From NCBI GenBank assembly GCA_029255685.2, contig CM055315.2:52047358-52111357 (forward strand): 64,000 nucleotides of DNA, given 5' to 3'. Position 1 is the stretch's first letter, and every line of letters begins with the position of its first letter. The translations under genes were made by a program, and so were the position numbers. This document shows positions 47,333 to 61,385 of the stretch, one piece after another. Origin of the DNA: Silene conica (lineage: Eukaryota; Streptophyta; Magnoliopsida; Caryophyllales; Caryophyllaceae). The notes under the pieces were generated by a model. It searched no databases and was not told the origin of the DNA. It saw nothing but the letters and a program-made list of their open reading frames with translations.

Positions 47333-48368
47333 GAGTATTTTTCCAAAATGGGCGATTTTCACTATTTAACTAACGAAATAGGTAAATTTTGAAATTTATT
47401 ACCAAAAATTGGTCCACATCATCATCGAAGCTAGGCTCGTATTAAAGTCGCTCACCCGCTGAGCGACGAAACCAAAATTCTAAAGTTATGGATCCAAACC
47501 TAGGTGTGGTGTTTTAGGCCAAGTCATCCGGGGGGAGAGCGACTTGCCTCCTGGTCAAGTTCAGTCCCAATGCTAAATTTCACTCAAAAATTTGCCCTCT
47601 CCGGAAACAAGTCACTCAGGCGCGGAGCGACTTGCAGCCTTCCTCTTCCCCTTCCCCTGTTTCCTGCTTTCCCAAATTCCCAAAACAAAACCCAGAATTA
47701 TATATTATATAATTTGTGATTAATGAAACCGATATTTTACAAAATATAGTATGATTAATGAAATCGGTTCCATCCACAATGAGTTATAAACCCGCCATCA
47801 AAACAATCCCTCTTACACTCCCCCGTCTTACTCTTATGTCGGGTATTATGCCGCGGAGAAGCCAAGACAGCGCACCACGGGTCGGAGGGTGGGTGTTAGT
47901 CGGACTGAGTTGCTGCTGCTGCGGATTCCGGATGAGGTTGAGGCTGTTGATTGAAGGAGAGAGAATGAGGATGATTGTGTTATTGTTGAGGATGCCATTT
48001 TCATTTTGGTTGTACAATAACAATGAGAGTAATGGTGAGTGTGGCTGTGTGGGACTAACAATAATAATAAGAATGATAATGTGTGGGTGTTTGAGGAATT
48101 GGATTGGGGATCATGTGGGGATTTCTTATTCGTTGGCCTATTTGATGATTTCTGGCCTTTATTGAAAGTGTAGGTGCCAAGTCGCTGGGGTGGGGAGCGA
48201 CTTGGCTTTGGGTGGGTTTTAGGTAAAATCGCTTAGGGGAAGGGCGATTTGGCTCTGGGTGCAGCTTCGGGTATTCCAATCTTACGTGGCCCATTTTCGG
48301 TAATAAATTTCAAAAGTTACCCATTTCGTTAATTAATTACCGCAAATCGCCTATTTCGGAAAAAATTC
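47333..48368. mobile_element. Mutator-like TIR element with internal AGTCGC/GCGACT inverted motifs
   Basis: Imperfect ~75-bp terminal inverted repeats: left GGGCGATTTTCACTATTTAA then GAAATTTATTACC; right (reverse complement) AGGCGATTTGCGGTAATTAA then GAAATTTATTACC. Flanks give an approximate 8-9-bp duplication in a T-run. The interior carries several short inverted pairs such as GTCGCTCACCCGCTGAGCGAC and AGTCGCTGGGG...GAGCGACTT. Internal ORFs (for example 47758-48165) have no similarity and no transposase is present. Confidence 0.65.
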
Positions 48369-49019
48369 TTTTTTTGTTTATGAAATACCTTTAAATACCC
48401 ATTTAAAATACATGTTATCCACACAATTATTCCACTTAACCTATCTTCATCATCATTGTGTTCTTTAATATTTATATTTATACTCCTTAAATCAAAATTT
48501 GACAATTTTGGAATTTATATAAAGTATATATATTTGACATTTGTCATATTTTCTTTTTACTTAAATAAATAAGTTATCTCATTTCCCTCATATTGTTAAG
48601 TATGAAAGTTTATAATGTTAAATAATTGGTTATTTAATGACAATAAATCAAACTATTGGGGTGATACTTAAAATTCTACGCACTTTATTTTAATTACCAA
48701 TATAATCAACTTTTACATCTATTCACTTTTACTAAAATAAGTGAAAGGGTTACATGTTAAACCGATTTCTTTTTATTTTACCTAGGGCTGAGCAAAAAAA
48801 ATCCAATACGAATTTTTATCCGAATCCGATCCGAATTCTGGAAAAAAAAATTCCGAATATATGGATACCGTTTAAAATGGATATCCGATCCGGTTTTTTC
48901 CGAATAAACTGGACCGGATGTGGATCGAGATTTCCATAAAACTGGATATCCGAATCCGATCCGAATTTAAAAAAATTATATAAAAATGTTTAGAAACTTC
49001 ATGTTTAGTTTATGCGGAT

Positions 49020-49170
49020 TAGACATATTTTGAAATTTGTAATAAAGACTTGTAATTTAATAATTCATGCGATCGGGACTTATAATTTAATAATTCATGC
49101 GATCGAGACTTGTAATTTAATAATTTATGTGATCACGATTCAAGATTTGTAATTTATACCATCGAAGACC
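49020..49170. repeat. ~36-bp tandem repeat inside the outer hAT
   Basis: Three to four degraded units of GACTTGTAATTTAATAATTC followed by ATGCGATCG. Confidence 0.75.
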
Positions 49171-49236
49171 CCTTTTAAAGTGGGTTGCAAAATGTGAAAT
49201 GCACTGAAATTGCCTTTAGTTTTAGTTTGCAACAAC

Positions 49237-49889
49237 TAGAGATGGCAATGGGTAGGATATGGACAGGATCCTATAGGATCCAGATCCAGATCCATTTTAA
49301 AATGGTATATCCAGATCCTACCCTTATCCTTAGGGTCCGAAATTTGTGGATCCATATCCGCATCCTAAGGATCTGGATAAAATCCAGATCCGTCAATCTC
49401 CAACGATACATTCAAATGAAACCGCACCTAGTCACTATTATACATTATTTCACTTTTACTTGTCACTTAGAGACGATGTTATAGTCGAATTACCCTTTTT
49501 TTTATCTTCACCGGTTTAAAATTCATAGTCTAAAAGAAACAAAATGAGTGTAGAAAGTGTTAAATAAACTACAAAATAATTATAATTCCAACAATTCATA
49601 ATAAAACAAATTGTTCAAACAAAATAAACATTAATACTTCAATCCTTGTTTCCATGGTCTACCTTTGAAGCGTCGAATCTATCCAAAAATTACCCTTATA
49701 GAAATTAAAAGAGGGTCCAAGGGTAGGATCTGGATCTTAGTGGTGGGATCCAGATCCGACCCTCGTACTCGTATAAGGATATAGGTCTGATCCATATCCT
49801 AAGGATCTACAATAATGAGATTCATATCCTACCCTTGGATATAGGGTCTGGTGGATCTGGGTAGGATCCGAAATCCATTGCCATCTCTA
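49237..49889. mobile_element. Second non-autonomous hAT-like element, nested in the first
   Basis: Terminal inverted repeats TAGAGATGGCAATGG and CCATTGCCATCTCTA, with the exact 8-bp duplication GCAACAAC (49229-49236 and 49890-49897). Length 653 bp. Subterminal arrays of AGATCC-type motifs on both sides. No transposase. Confidence 0.9.
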
Positions 49890-50127
49890 GCAACAACACA
49901 TTGGCCAATAGCCCAATAAGTTTTGTGGAACTTTTTTTACTTTTAAATCTAGATCAAATTCGGTTTCCGAAATCTGGATATCCGAATATTTGGATTCCAG
50001 ATTATTGGATATCCGAAATATTCGGATCGGATGTGGATCACCAAAATTGAGAATTTCAAATTCGGATATCCGATCCGAATGCCAAAACCGGATCGGATAT
50101 CCGGTTTTGCTCAGCTCTAATTTTACC

Positions 50128-51070
50128 CCTTCTCTTTCTTTAAATTACTTTATGAAAACACAATTGATCTTTTTTTCTCCAGAACATCAAACCTCCATAA
50201 ATTCTCAAAAAAAACTAACAAACTCATTCAACAACTCCACAAATTTTGTCAAATTACCAACTCATTAGCATCTAAATTTATATTACTAGGCCTCACCATA
50301 GAGCTCCATATATATCATACGGTTTCTGTTTTGATTCTGGAATTGGTTTAAGGTTTTAAAAATCCGGGTGTTTTAGGTGGTTTCATAGGTAATAAGGTAT
50401 GAATTTGGGGTGGTTGTTGATTTACATCTGATGATTATGTGGATTTGAGAAGTAGGGTGTGTAAGGAGGTGGAATTTGGAAGTGCAACACTCATGTTAAG
50501 TCATGCGCTGGGCAACATCATCAAACAAATCTCAGAGCACATTCAATGCAAGCACCATTCACGTCTTAAACAACCTTGCTCTTGGAACCTTCAACCGCGT
50601 TGCCACCATTTCAATTTCAAATTTTGAAATTCTAGATCCCCAGTTCAATTCGGGGGTAAATTCTAATCTGATACTACTAACACTAAATTTTCGGAATGGG
50701 AGGAGTCTTACTTCATATGAACACAATAAAATCTCTTCGTAATTTTTGTGTAAAGTAGTTGATGCGATTTTGTATTATGTGCGAACTTGCTAAATATCCG
50801 AGATTTTTTGATTGAATGTTTTTGGTAATTTAAAGTAGATTTTTCTGGTTTTTCCAGATTTTTATTGAACGGAAGGGAAAGGTGATGAAGATCATCTCTG
50901 ATGAGAAATGTGGGAGCTTTTTACCTGGTATTACATGCTAATAACGGGCCAATTATGTGAAAAGCGAGGGGTATAATAGTTGGTTATAATACTAGTTAAA
51001 TTATAGTTTAGAATATTTTGAGAAGTTTGGGGTATTCTTAATTAAGACGGGTATTCATTTTAAGTTTAAA
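50128..51070 (+). other. Intron 5 stretch, nothing recognised
   Basis: No supported gene, RNA or repeat boundary. Confidence 0.5.
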
Positions 51071-51084
51071 GACCATTTAACATA

Positions 51085-52385
51085 TTACTACCTAATAAGT
51101 CTAAAATTTTGCATATTACTACCTAATATGTTAAATTATTCAAATAACAACCAAGAATGTTTAAAACCTTACACTATTACTACCACCATGACGAAAATTG
51201 CTAACAAATGATGGAAATCAGCGTGTTTTGTCCTTTTTTAAAAAAAAAATTTTAAACCCAGATTAATACCCATCCTACCCCTTTTCCTCTCCTTCCTCCA
51301 TTAAAACCCATTTCCATCTCCTTCCTCCATTAAAAACCTCCAATTTCAATCATTCCAAATTCAGTTTTTATCATTCCAGATTTCCCTCTACTTCCTCCAT
51401 TTTCATCTCCTTCATTCCTCCATTAATCTTTCCCCTAAATTTTAAACTTTCAGTTTCTATCATTTCAATTTTTTGAAGATCTGTAATATGTCTTCAAGGG
51501 TCTTCACCTTCTTCCGTTCAAAATTTCCACCATGGTAATATCTCATACAAACTACCATCCTACAATGAAACCGCAAAAAAAAAAACAAAATTTCCACAAA
51601 AAAAACCTAAAAAAATTCGAAATAGCAGTGATGCTTATCAAAATTCCAAATTTTACACAAAAGAATCAAATTAAGGAAAGGGTTTTATTCCTGAAAATAT
51701 AATGAAAAGAATACTTGATCAAATTAGGAGCGAAATGGGCTGGGTGAGTGCCTGGGTTAAGAATTAAAATGAAGTTAATTAATTGATTGTTATTGGTTCA
51801 GAAAATGTTAATCCTCTAATTCCAATGCTCTATTGTGTGAGTAAAAATATTACTCCATATAATTGATGCCATTTTTTTGTAAATATAAGGTTGCAATGAG
51901 TATAAATGAGCAATTTGGATTGGATAGTCCAAAAAAGGAAAGTGAGAAGAATTTATTGGTTACGATCATTGATTTTGCCTTCTTGGGGCTTTATTTAATG
52001 TTGTTCTTGTTGTAATGTTGCCCTTGGTGTTCCTGCGTGATGATCATGTTCGTTGCCTTCCTAAGACGATAGAAGACGACCTTTCTCTAGTATTACAAAT
52101 TGTGCTTCTCCGTTGGATTTTTGGATGAAAATGGCGGCATGAAGATTAATGGGAGGGAGTTAAGCGTGAGATACAGTTAAAAGGCAGGGAGAGGGGAATA
52201 TTAAGGGTGATAAAATCGTCATTTAACTTACTCCGACCATTTAAAACTAACTTAAGTTCGGTTTCCATCAAAAAAGTAGCAAACTGATTAAGTCGGTGTG
52301 ATTTTAGGTAGTAAGATGCATAATTAATTATATTTGTTAGTAATATACAATTTTTTGAACTTGTTAGGTAGTAATTTGCCATATT
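51085..52385. mobile_element. Degraded TIR element
   Basis: Left end ATATTACTACCTAATAAG and right end, read in reverse complement, AAATTACTACCTAACAAG, with similarity continuing for about 55 bp and a second TTACTACCTA unit on each side. No clear target duplication. The interior has no coding sequence. Likely an old Mutator-like or MITE-type element. Confidence 0.55.
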
Positions 52386-52597
52386 TCCTAAGTTTTAAAA
52401 GGGTAATTCATATGAAAAAGATAAAAATATAAATACATAAGGAAAAGTAATAGGTTTGTCTTATATCCCCGGGTGGGAATGAAGGGTGGGAACGAAGACA
52501 AACTTAGTTAGTTTTTTCTTCCCCTTTCCCATTTTCATTTTTAATAGAAACGTTGAATAAAGATTGATAACCTTAAATAGTAAGTATATAAAAATTA

Positions 52598-53541
52598 GGG
52601 TTATTTCATGAGAATAATCCAACCTAAGCTGCATCTTCCCATATTAATCCATCTTAGTGTTTAACTGAGAATAATCTTAAGTATTACGTCATTTAACTTG
52701 CACTGAACTCAGCCCTTATTTGACCTGCTACAACCTGTTTTCCAACAGGTTACATGTTAATCAACCACTTTTCTATTTTTTCTACCCCTTCCTGGTTTCT
52801 TCATCAATTCATCAATTCTTCAATTCTCTCCAATTTTTTTGATTTCTTCTTCTTCCTTGTTGATGAAACTCACAGATCTCAAAAAAAAAAAGATGAATAT
52901 TCAACCCAAATAATTCATCAAAAATCCAGAAAGTAAGTATATCATCACCAAAAACATCGAAATCCAGAAAAAAATGAATATTCAACCTTATGAATCCTAT
53001 TTTTTCTTCTAATTCATCTTCTTTACAAATCTACCATTTCTGAATCACCCAAATTAAAACTTTTTCACCAAGCTCCACCAATTTCAAGCTTAAACCTTCA
53101 TTATCATCAACCTCAACCCCGTCACTATTTAATTAGGTGACTTTGTTAATGGGTTTTTCAAAATTGGTAGCTATGGTGTTTTTAGTTGGGTTTCGATTAA
53201 TATTGATTACAATAACCGAATTTGGGGAAAAACTAATAAAGTGTTGTTGGGTATCGATTAATATTATGTCTTGGATTTTGATTAATTAATATGTTTTCAT
53301 AAAGGATGCGTTAATTTCTTCAAATTTTCTGGGTTTAAATTTTTAATTGGGGGAATTATAGATTGTGGGCGAAAAACAAAAAATAGGGCGAACAATGGTA
53401 TGACCGGTTGTTTAGGTAACCCTTTTATGGGTCTACTAAAAGTTAAATGACGTCAAAGATGAGATTATTCTGAGTTAAACACGAGAATAGATTAATATGA
53501 GAAGAGCAGGCATAGTATGGATTATTCCTATGAAATAACCC
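52598..53541. mobile_element. Mutator-like non-autonomous element with 9-bp TSD
   Basis: 944 bp, with ~110-bp terminal inverted repeats (GGGTTATTTCATGAGAATAA at the left against GGGTTATTTCATAGGAATAA at the right) and the exact 9-bp duplication TAAAAATTA (52589-52597 and 53542-53550), the length expected for Mutator. No transposase; the interior is AT-rich. Confidence 0.9.
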
Positions 53542-53874
53542 TAAAAATTAAAGAATAATGATCAAAGTCTAATAGGAAAATTATAAATGATCAATTATTT
53601 TGTAACTCATTTCCCATTTTATTTTAAATAGAAACATTGAAAAAAGTTAATAACCTTAAATAATAAGTATACAAACCTTAAAAAATAATAATGTTCTAAA
53701 TATAATAAGAAAATTGTAAATAATCAACTATTTTCAATAGAAAAATTGTAAATAATTTTTTATTTTTTTATTGTCTAATTCTAATAGAAAAATTATAAAT
53801 AAATTATGATTTATAAATATAGTTATTTGTAAAAGTTTGAAACTAACACGTGCTTAGAAAAAAGCCTCTTTTAG

Positions 53875-53878
<4 letters not shown>

Positions 53879-53958
<80 letters not shown>
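53879..53958. repeat. TA microsatellite, left flank
   Basis: About 40 TA units directly abutting the left terminal repeat of the element at 53959. Confidence 0.95.
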
Positions 53959-55544
<1,586 letters not shown>

Positions 55545-55656
55545 TTGATTGATTTTCTACCAAATTTTGAATCAGAAAAATCGAACATCATTCAATGCTC
55601 AATCCTAGGTCTAACGCTTCGATTCTTTTCTGACTATTTAAGTATGCTTGATATAA

Positions 55657-55827
<171 letters not shown>

Positions 55828-56279
55828 TAAGTTACCTACACTTGCCAGAGAAATCTCATCTTAAAAAGTCTTGACTCTTATTTAACCAATATGTTACAGA
55901 TGGCCTTGTGAGAAGGTTTATCGAGATGATGCAGGGGTCCATTTTGACCATCCATCTCCATCCTACGACTCAACTGATTTTGTCCCAATTGAAGTTAAAG
56001 CTGGTTCCTTGGTTGTCATCCATGGTGATATTATTCATAAGAGGTCAATTATCCTTGCCCCTTTTACCTTCAGATATTTCTTAATCTGTGGAATGTTATT
56101 AATTTTGCATTTCCAACTTGTAGCTTTGAGAACCAACACTACTACAAATATAAGCTTAGGAGACAGGGCTTAAGGAACGAAATTTTGCGGAACCGTCTTA
56201 ATGTGTCACCAAAACTGCGCGCGTGTTTTTAATATAGAAATAGAAGACGATTCTATAAAATGCTCGTCTTTATAGTTTA

Positions 56280-56525
56280 AAAAAAACCAAAGAGAACGAT
56301 TTAAAGAGTTAACCGTTCTCCTTGTTATTCATACGCAATTAAACCAAGACGGTTCAGTTTCTAACCGTGCTCTTTGTTATTCATACATAAAAAACCAAGA
56401 CGGTTCTGTTTCTAACCGTGCTCTTTGTATAAATAAACCATGACGGTTCAGTTTCTAACCGTGCTCTTTGTTATTCATACATAAACAACCAAGACGGTTC
56501 AGTTTGTAACCGTTCTCTTTGTTCT
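56280..56525. repeat. CACTA subterminal repeats
   Basis: Five units of about 55 bp with AAGACGGTTCAGTTTCTAAC then CGTGCTCTTTGTTATTC, with the same core (ACCGT-CTCTTTG) as in element 1. Confidence 0.88.
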
Positions 56526-57066
56526 TTCATAATAAAGAAACAAAACACAATAGAACAGTACAAACGACAGTTTTCGAAAACCTCTCAAACACAAAGACGA
56601 CGATACAATTTCGAAACCCAGCAGCCATAGCTTCTCCTTTACTCTTGTTTTCGAAGCAACTGAAGCAATAAAACAGTACTACGACAATTTTCGAAGCAAC
56701 TGAAGCAAGCATCGATAATTCGTACGCCCTCTTTCTCCTTTACTCTTGTTTTCTTATTTTTCCACAATTATTCGAATTACCAATATGTTTTGGCGTGTTT
56801 GGCCGGGATATGAGTTGATGTGGTTGGGAATAGGTTCTGGTGAAGGCGGGGTTCTGGAATGGGTTCTGGTTTAGGGTCAGAGGTCGTGGGGTTTAGGGTC
56901 AGAGGTCGTGTTTGGCCGTGATATGAGTTTTTGCTGGTAATAATACAGTTCAGCAGTCCTAGTTGCACTTAGTTAGAACTTAGAAGTACAACCTAAGATG
57001 TAATTGTCAATACCATTGTGTAAATTAGTATATGCAAGTATGCTAATCCTCTTGAAAAACGAGGAC

Positions 57067-57540
57067 TCAGCTTGAAGCAACCAGTTTCTTTTGATTCCCT
57101 GGAACCCATCGCACTGCAATAGGGCTCCTCACCTGGCGAAACCCATCACTCCACTCAATTGACCCGAACCTCGATGACCCGTTCACCGGTTGAGTTTTTC
57201 CACCGCTAGTAAAGCTGATCTCATATGATAGTGAAGGCTTTCTTGAACGGAACACCAACATTCGCGGATTAACACTGACACGTACATTAGAGGGAGCTTT
57301 TATAGTAACTCGATACACTGCAAATGCTGAGAGACCCACATTCGTGACCATCCTGGTGTAGTTTACTATATTGTGATTCGAGTCAAATACAACGTAGTTC
57401 AAATCTCCGGGCCCTGACAATTTGCCCGCGCCACAGTCTGGTCTTTCAGGAACATGGAAATTTGTTTTTGAGTATATCCAATGGAACATAAGAAGGCTAT
57501 GTAATCATTAGCATCACTGTTTTTGGGAAGAATGTCAAAT
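57067..57540 (-). pseudogene. Subtilisin-like serine protease, C-terminal fragment
   Basis: Minus-strand fragment of a plant subtilase (SBT1 type) covering only the fibronectin-III-like C-terminal domain, with no catalytic Asp, His or Ser. The upstream part reads NDYIAFLCSIGYTQKQISMF. A frameshift then leads to DCGAGKLSGPGDLNY and onward through VVFDSNHNIVNYTRMVTNVG, APSNVRVSVNPRMLVF and RFGSIEWSDG, ending KKLVASS-stop at 57067. The PSF usually found after DLNY is missing. It lies within CACTA element 2, and probably was captured by it. The Met at 57489 is not a real start. Confidence 0.85.
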
Positions 57541-57703
57541 TAATCTTTTAATGTACCCTACTCTAAGATAAAGGACTAAAGAGCAAGGTCAATACCATTG
57601 TGCTAATAATTAACAGTTGCGACAAGTTTTACTAGTGATAACTAGCAACACAGAACTGCTGATCTCTATCTATGAGTTCACAAGTTTTGTCCCTAAAAAA
57701 AAA

Positions 57704-59183
57704 TGAAGAGTCTATTGATATAATATACTCAAGAAGGGGGGGTTGAATTGAGTATGCCTTCTTTTTAAATCTTCTTTGATGTGTGTATGGTTGTATGATG
57801 ATCTTCGAGTAAACCAAATGATAAAGAGGGACACAATATTTTTGAAGTGGTTCAGTCTCACACTTTGAGACCTACGTCCACTATTCTCGATTAATAAAAT
57901 TAGTACCAACTCTGGATTACAATTTTATCAACCCTACTCGTGCAACTTTGATGTTTGTCGCAACTCTATCTAGATACCGTTAAATATCTAGCTACGACAA
58001 ATACCGTTAAATATTTGCCTTACAATGAGTACCGCTAAATACTCGTTCTATCTTACGTTAATAAGATAAAGTCTTCAATGTTTCTTGATGTCACAATCTT
58101 GAATGAATAAGATCAATGCTTGAGCACTTGAATCTTGAATCGGATATGACAATGAAAAGCTCGAACATTGAAGTAGACGAACGGCGGTTTTTCTCTCTTG
58201 GTTTTCGTGAATATGTATGTGTATGTCGTCTCTCTTAATGTGTCATGATAGTCTATTTATATAGAATATATATCTAGGTAATTCAAACCCTAGATGATTT
58301 AGGAATATTACTTAAACTAGAATACTAGTCTTTTAGTAATACTACCTTAAATCTAATCTTAATATATTTAGGAAAGATTTGATAATATACTATAAGTATT
58401 ATATAAGGAATCAATTTTCTAATTCATATTTAGGAAAGATCTTTATATAATAAAAATTAGTATCCTTATTAAAACAACTTCCTAAACCATGTCAAAGATA
58501 ATAAAATATATTATCACAATATAATCTTAGTATGTTTAGGATATTAAATAAATACATAATATTTACTTAATTTAAATCCTACACGACTTATGGTAATCGT
58601 GACATGATACACGCTTCCCAAGGTCGTATTAAACCATACTTAAATTATATTATTTGACAATTAAGATCATATAAAAATTCTTAGTTTATTTAGTAATAAA
58701 TAATTATCTCATAAGAAAATTATTTATTCCTATTTAACCAAAAGATATTTTATATAATCCTATTAAGATTAATAATTCCATATTAGGAATAGAATACCAA
58801 TTAAACATTAATTGTACATGACTATATTTGGAAACTAAAATCGTTTCAACCAAACACATATATTCCGACCATTTCTTCATAATATAAGGTTATAGCTATG
58901 AGCTGTAACTTGAATCAATCTTGTACTAAAGCTATAGTTGATATTTATAACTTTAGTTCAATAGGCGCGCTTGTGATCTTGTATCAATCTTCGATTTAGC
59001 CAATTCATTGACTAAAATACTTGAGTCTTTTATGCTTGATTGATTTGATCTTGTTACTAATATTCTGTACACTTAGCACACGATTATACGTACGAGTATA
59101 TAATATATAAATAACTAGACTTGTCATTATCAAAACATAGACATATATACTTAAATATATATATTTGAATATTTGGTTCAACA
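57704..59183 (-). repeat. 3' LTR of the reverse-oriented Sirevirus
   Basis: On the minus strand it starts TGTTGAACC at 59183 and ends GACTCTTCA at 57704; 1480 bp. Same family as the LTR at 2351-15904. Confidence 0.88.
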
Positions 59184-59848
59184 AATTCCCTCTTTTTGAT
59201 GATGGCAAGTCTCTCTTAGATTTTGTGTCTAAGTGTATGTTCCCCCTCAATATAATAATGATCATAGCAAAGATTCACTTAGGGTTTCTATCTTCTGTCT
59301 ATCCCATATCCTTTAAGAACCCTAAGAGACAATGAATTACGACAAGGAGCAAGCTTAGGCAAATTCTAATCTAAGTCGCATTTTTCCCCCTCTTGACATC
59401 ATCGAAAAGATGAGAACAAAGACATAAAACGACTAGAATAATATACTACGAAACATAAGCATGCATGGAAAACGAGTCGAAATATATGAACACACATAAT
59501 ATCATACAAGCACATACGAATGTTACAAGATACACAACAAATCCGAAAGTACTAAGCCAATGGGCCGAATATGTAACAATGTTTAAGAAAAATGGGCCGG
59601 CTAGGGATAGGATTATAATGGGCCAGGCAAAAGATAATAAGGAAATTTGGGCCAGAGCAAAAAATAGAGTTTGGGCCACGGTAGGTTGAGGAAATCCGAG
59701 GAGAGCAAAATGGAGTAAGGCCTCGGATTCTTAATGGGCCATGCTAGGAACTGGGCCACAAATAGAGCAATAGTTTTATAAGTCCACCACCGGACTTAAG
59801 CAAAACAACAACAAAACAACTTCATGCTTCGAAAACAGAGACGGATAA
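59184..59848 (-). other. Sirevirus polypurine tract and 3' non-coding region
   Basis: The minus strand reads AAAAAGAGGGAATT next to the LTR. The remainder has no supported coding sequence. Confidence 0.7.
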
Positions 59849-61385
59849 TCAAGAGCGAGAACTAGAGGCGGGTGTCTTGGCATATGGGCTCACGTAATCG
59901 GGTCGGGTACGAAACTCGAGAGTATCCAACCTATCCAAGCAACTACTCACGTTGCGGCCTTGAGCATTAAGCGCGAGCTCGAAGTTTAGAACTTTGAGCG
60001 AGAGTGCCTTGACGGCCTCAAGTGCTTTGGAAGCATCCTCCCGCAAAAGACCATGATCACGCACCATTGCACCGCCTTGAGATGTGAGAAAGGAAAGACG
60101 ATCACTCATAGCAAGCAACTCCGAGCACACCACCGAGACTTCCGAGCCAATCTTAACCAAATGCTTATCTACTTTCTCCATCCACATCCTCACATCCTCT
60201 TCGAAACCACGACCTCTCTTGGCACGACTCCCCCTGCCTCATCCTGTTCTTTCTTAACTTCACATAAACCAAGAAGTTGGTCCATCTTGGCTTCAAGACC
60301 CGCGAAAGAAGGTGACGGATTCGGAGCGGGTTCCGTACCTACATTCTTACCAAAAGTAAGATCAATCCCTTCGAAGCAAATACCCATCAATTTTAACAAC
60401 CGATCACACATCCTATCACGAGGTTTAATCCCGAAACTTAAGTCATCGACAACCCCTTTCTTTAGCAATAACTCGGACACCCACATTCCATAGGGAATGT
60501 CGAGTGTGGAGCACGGTTTCTCCTTCACAAGAACACTCGATACTTGCACAATTTTGTTTACAAACTAGCGATGCCAAATCAATCTTTATACCCTCCAACC
60601 AATTATACATAATGACTGCCTCAATACTCGACAATTTATCCCTTCCCCCCTCGTCTTGGTAATACCGTATTCCACAAGAAATTTACAAGCACTTTTAGCT
60701 TTGGAGAGAAGGACACGGTTAACAGGGGACTGATTTCAGTAGCGGACTCGTCAAAATACTTCTTGATAACCAATTTCTGTTCCTTAGACACTACTCCCCA
60801 TTCCTTTTTGGGATCAAGAACGAGACCATCTTGGTCAAGTTTAAACACATCACAAAAATCAGACTTGGTGATTATCACATCCTTTCCATTTACGACCGCA
60901 CTTAACCCGTCATCACAACCTTTCACAGACGCAAAGAATTGAACTATTTCAATTGGGAAAATTAACCCGGAGAAATTACTAACATATTCCCATCCCTGAA
61001 ATTGCAAGAATTCTTTAAAGAATCCTAAAGATTTCGAATTTTCAACCCACGACATCGGATAATAACGACCCGCATGAATAACATAAGGTAAAACACGGAC
61101 GATTAATATACCTTCTTGTTTGGTCATTCGAACCTTCTCAAGACCCTCCCTAGTGGCTTCTATGGAGTACTCGGAAAACAGAGGGCACGGATTTCGAGAT
61201 TGAGAACCAAGTTCATGCATGTCGTCGGATATGGAGGAGGACGAACGGTTGAGTTTCCTTCTTTTGCCGTTGTCGGGTGTCGGAGCTGTGGAGGCGATGG
61301 GTGTTGGAGACGGTGGGGGTGACGGAGTCGGTAAGGGTGGAGAGGGTTTCTTTTGTTGGGAGCGTGTGGCGCGAGATGGTGGCAT
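59849..61385 (-). pseudogene. Sirevirus extra ORF region (envelope-like position)
   Basis: Begins at the minus-strand Met at 61385 with a basic, proline-rich N-terminus (MPPSRATRSQQKK). A conserved-looking globular part follows (EGILIVRVLPYVIHAGRYYP, FLQFQGWEYVSNFSGLIFP), similar in style to the putative plant transposon protein domain often found in such elements. The final part at 60193-59849 is helical and coiled-coil-like (VDKHLVKIGSEVSVVCSELL, ALEAVKALSLKVLNFELAL). The region is broken into about three pieces. No signal peptide or clear transmembrane segment was seen, so an envelope role is not supported by sequence. Confidence 0.65.

Larger units (their letters stand above)
48783..50119. 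mobile_element. Non-autonomous hAT-like element
   Basis: Terminal inverted repeats TAGGGCTGAGCAAAA and TTTTGCTCAGCTCTA, with the exact 8-bp target duplication ATTTTACC (48775-48782 and 50120-50127). Subterminal regions are dense in ATCCGATCCGAA and GGATATCCG motifs. There is no transposase. A second hAT-like element is nested in it. Confidence 0.88.
56137..57703. mobile_element. CACTA-like transposon terminus (element 2), inserted in the dioxygenase last exon
   Basis: Starts CACTACTACAAATATAAGC at 56137 immediately after exon sequence ending FENQ; the three bases before it, CAA, would be the target duplication. Subterminal repeats occupy 56280-56525. The interior runs right, holds a subtilase fragment, and is interrupted from 57704 by a Sirevirus. 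The other terminus is outside the window. No transposase seen. Confidence 0.82.

Noticed and set aside
47758-48165. 135-codon ORF inside the Mutator-like element
   Set aside because: No similarity, overlaps opposite-strand ORFs and includes internal repeat motifs; not supported as a gene.
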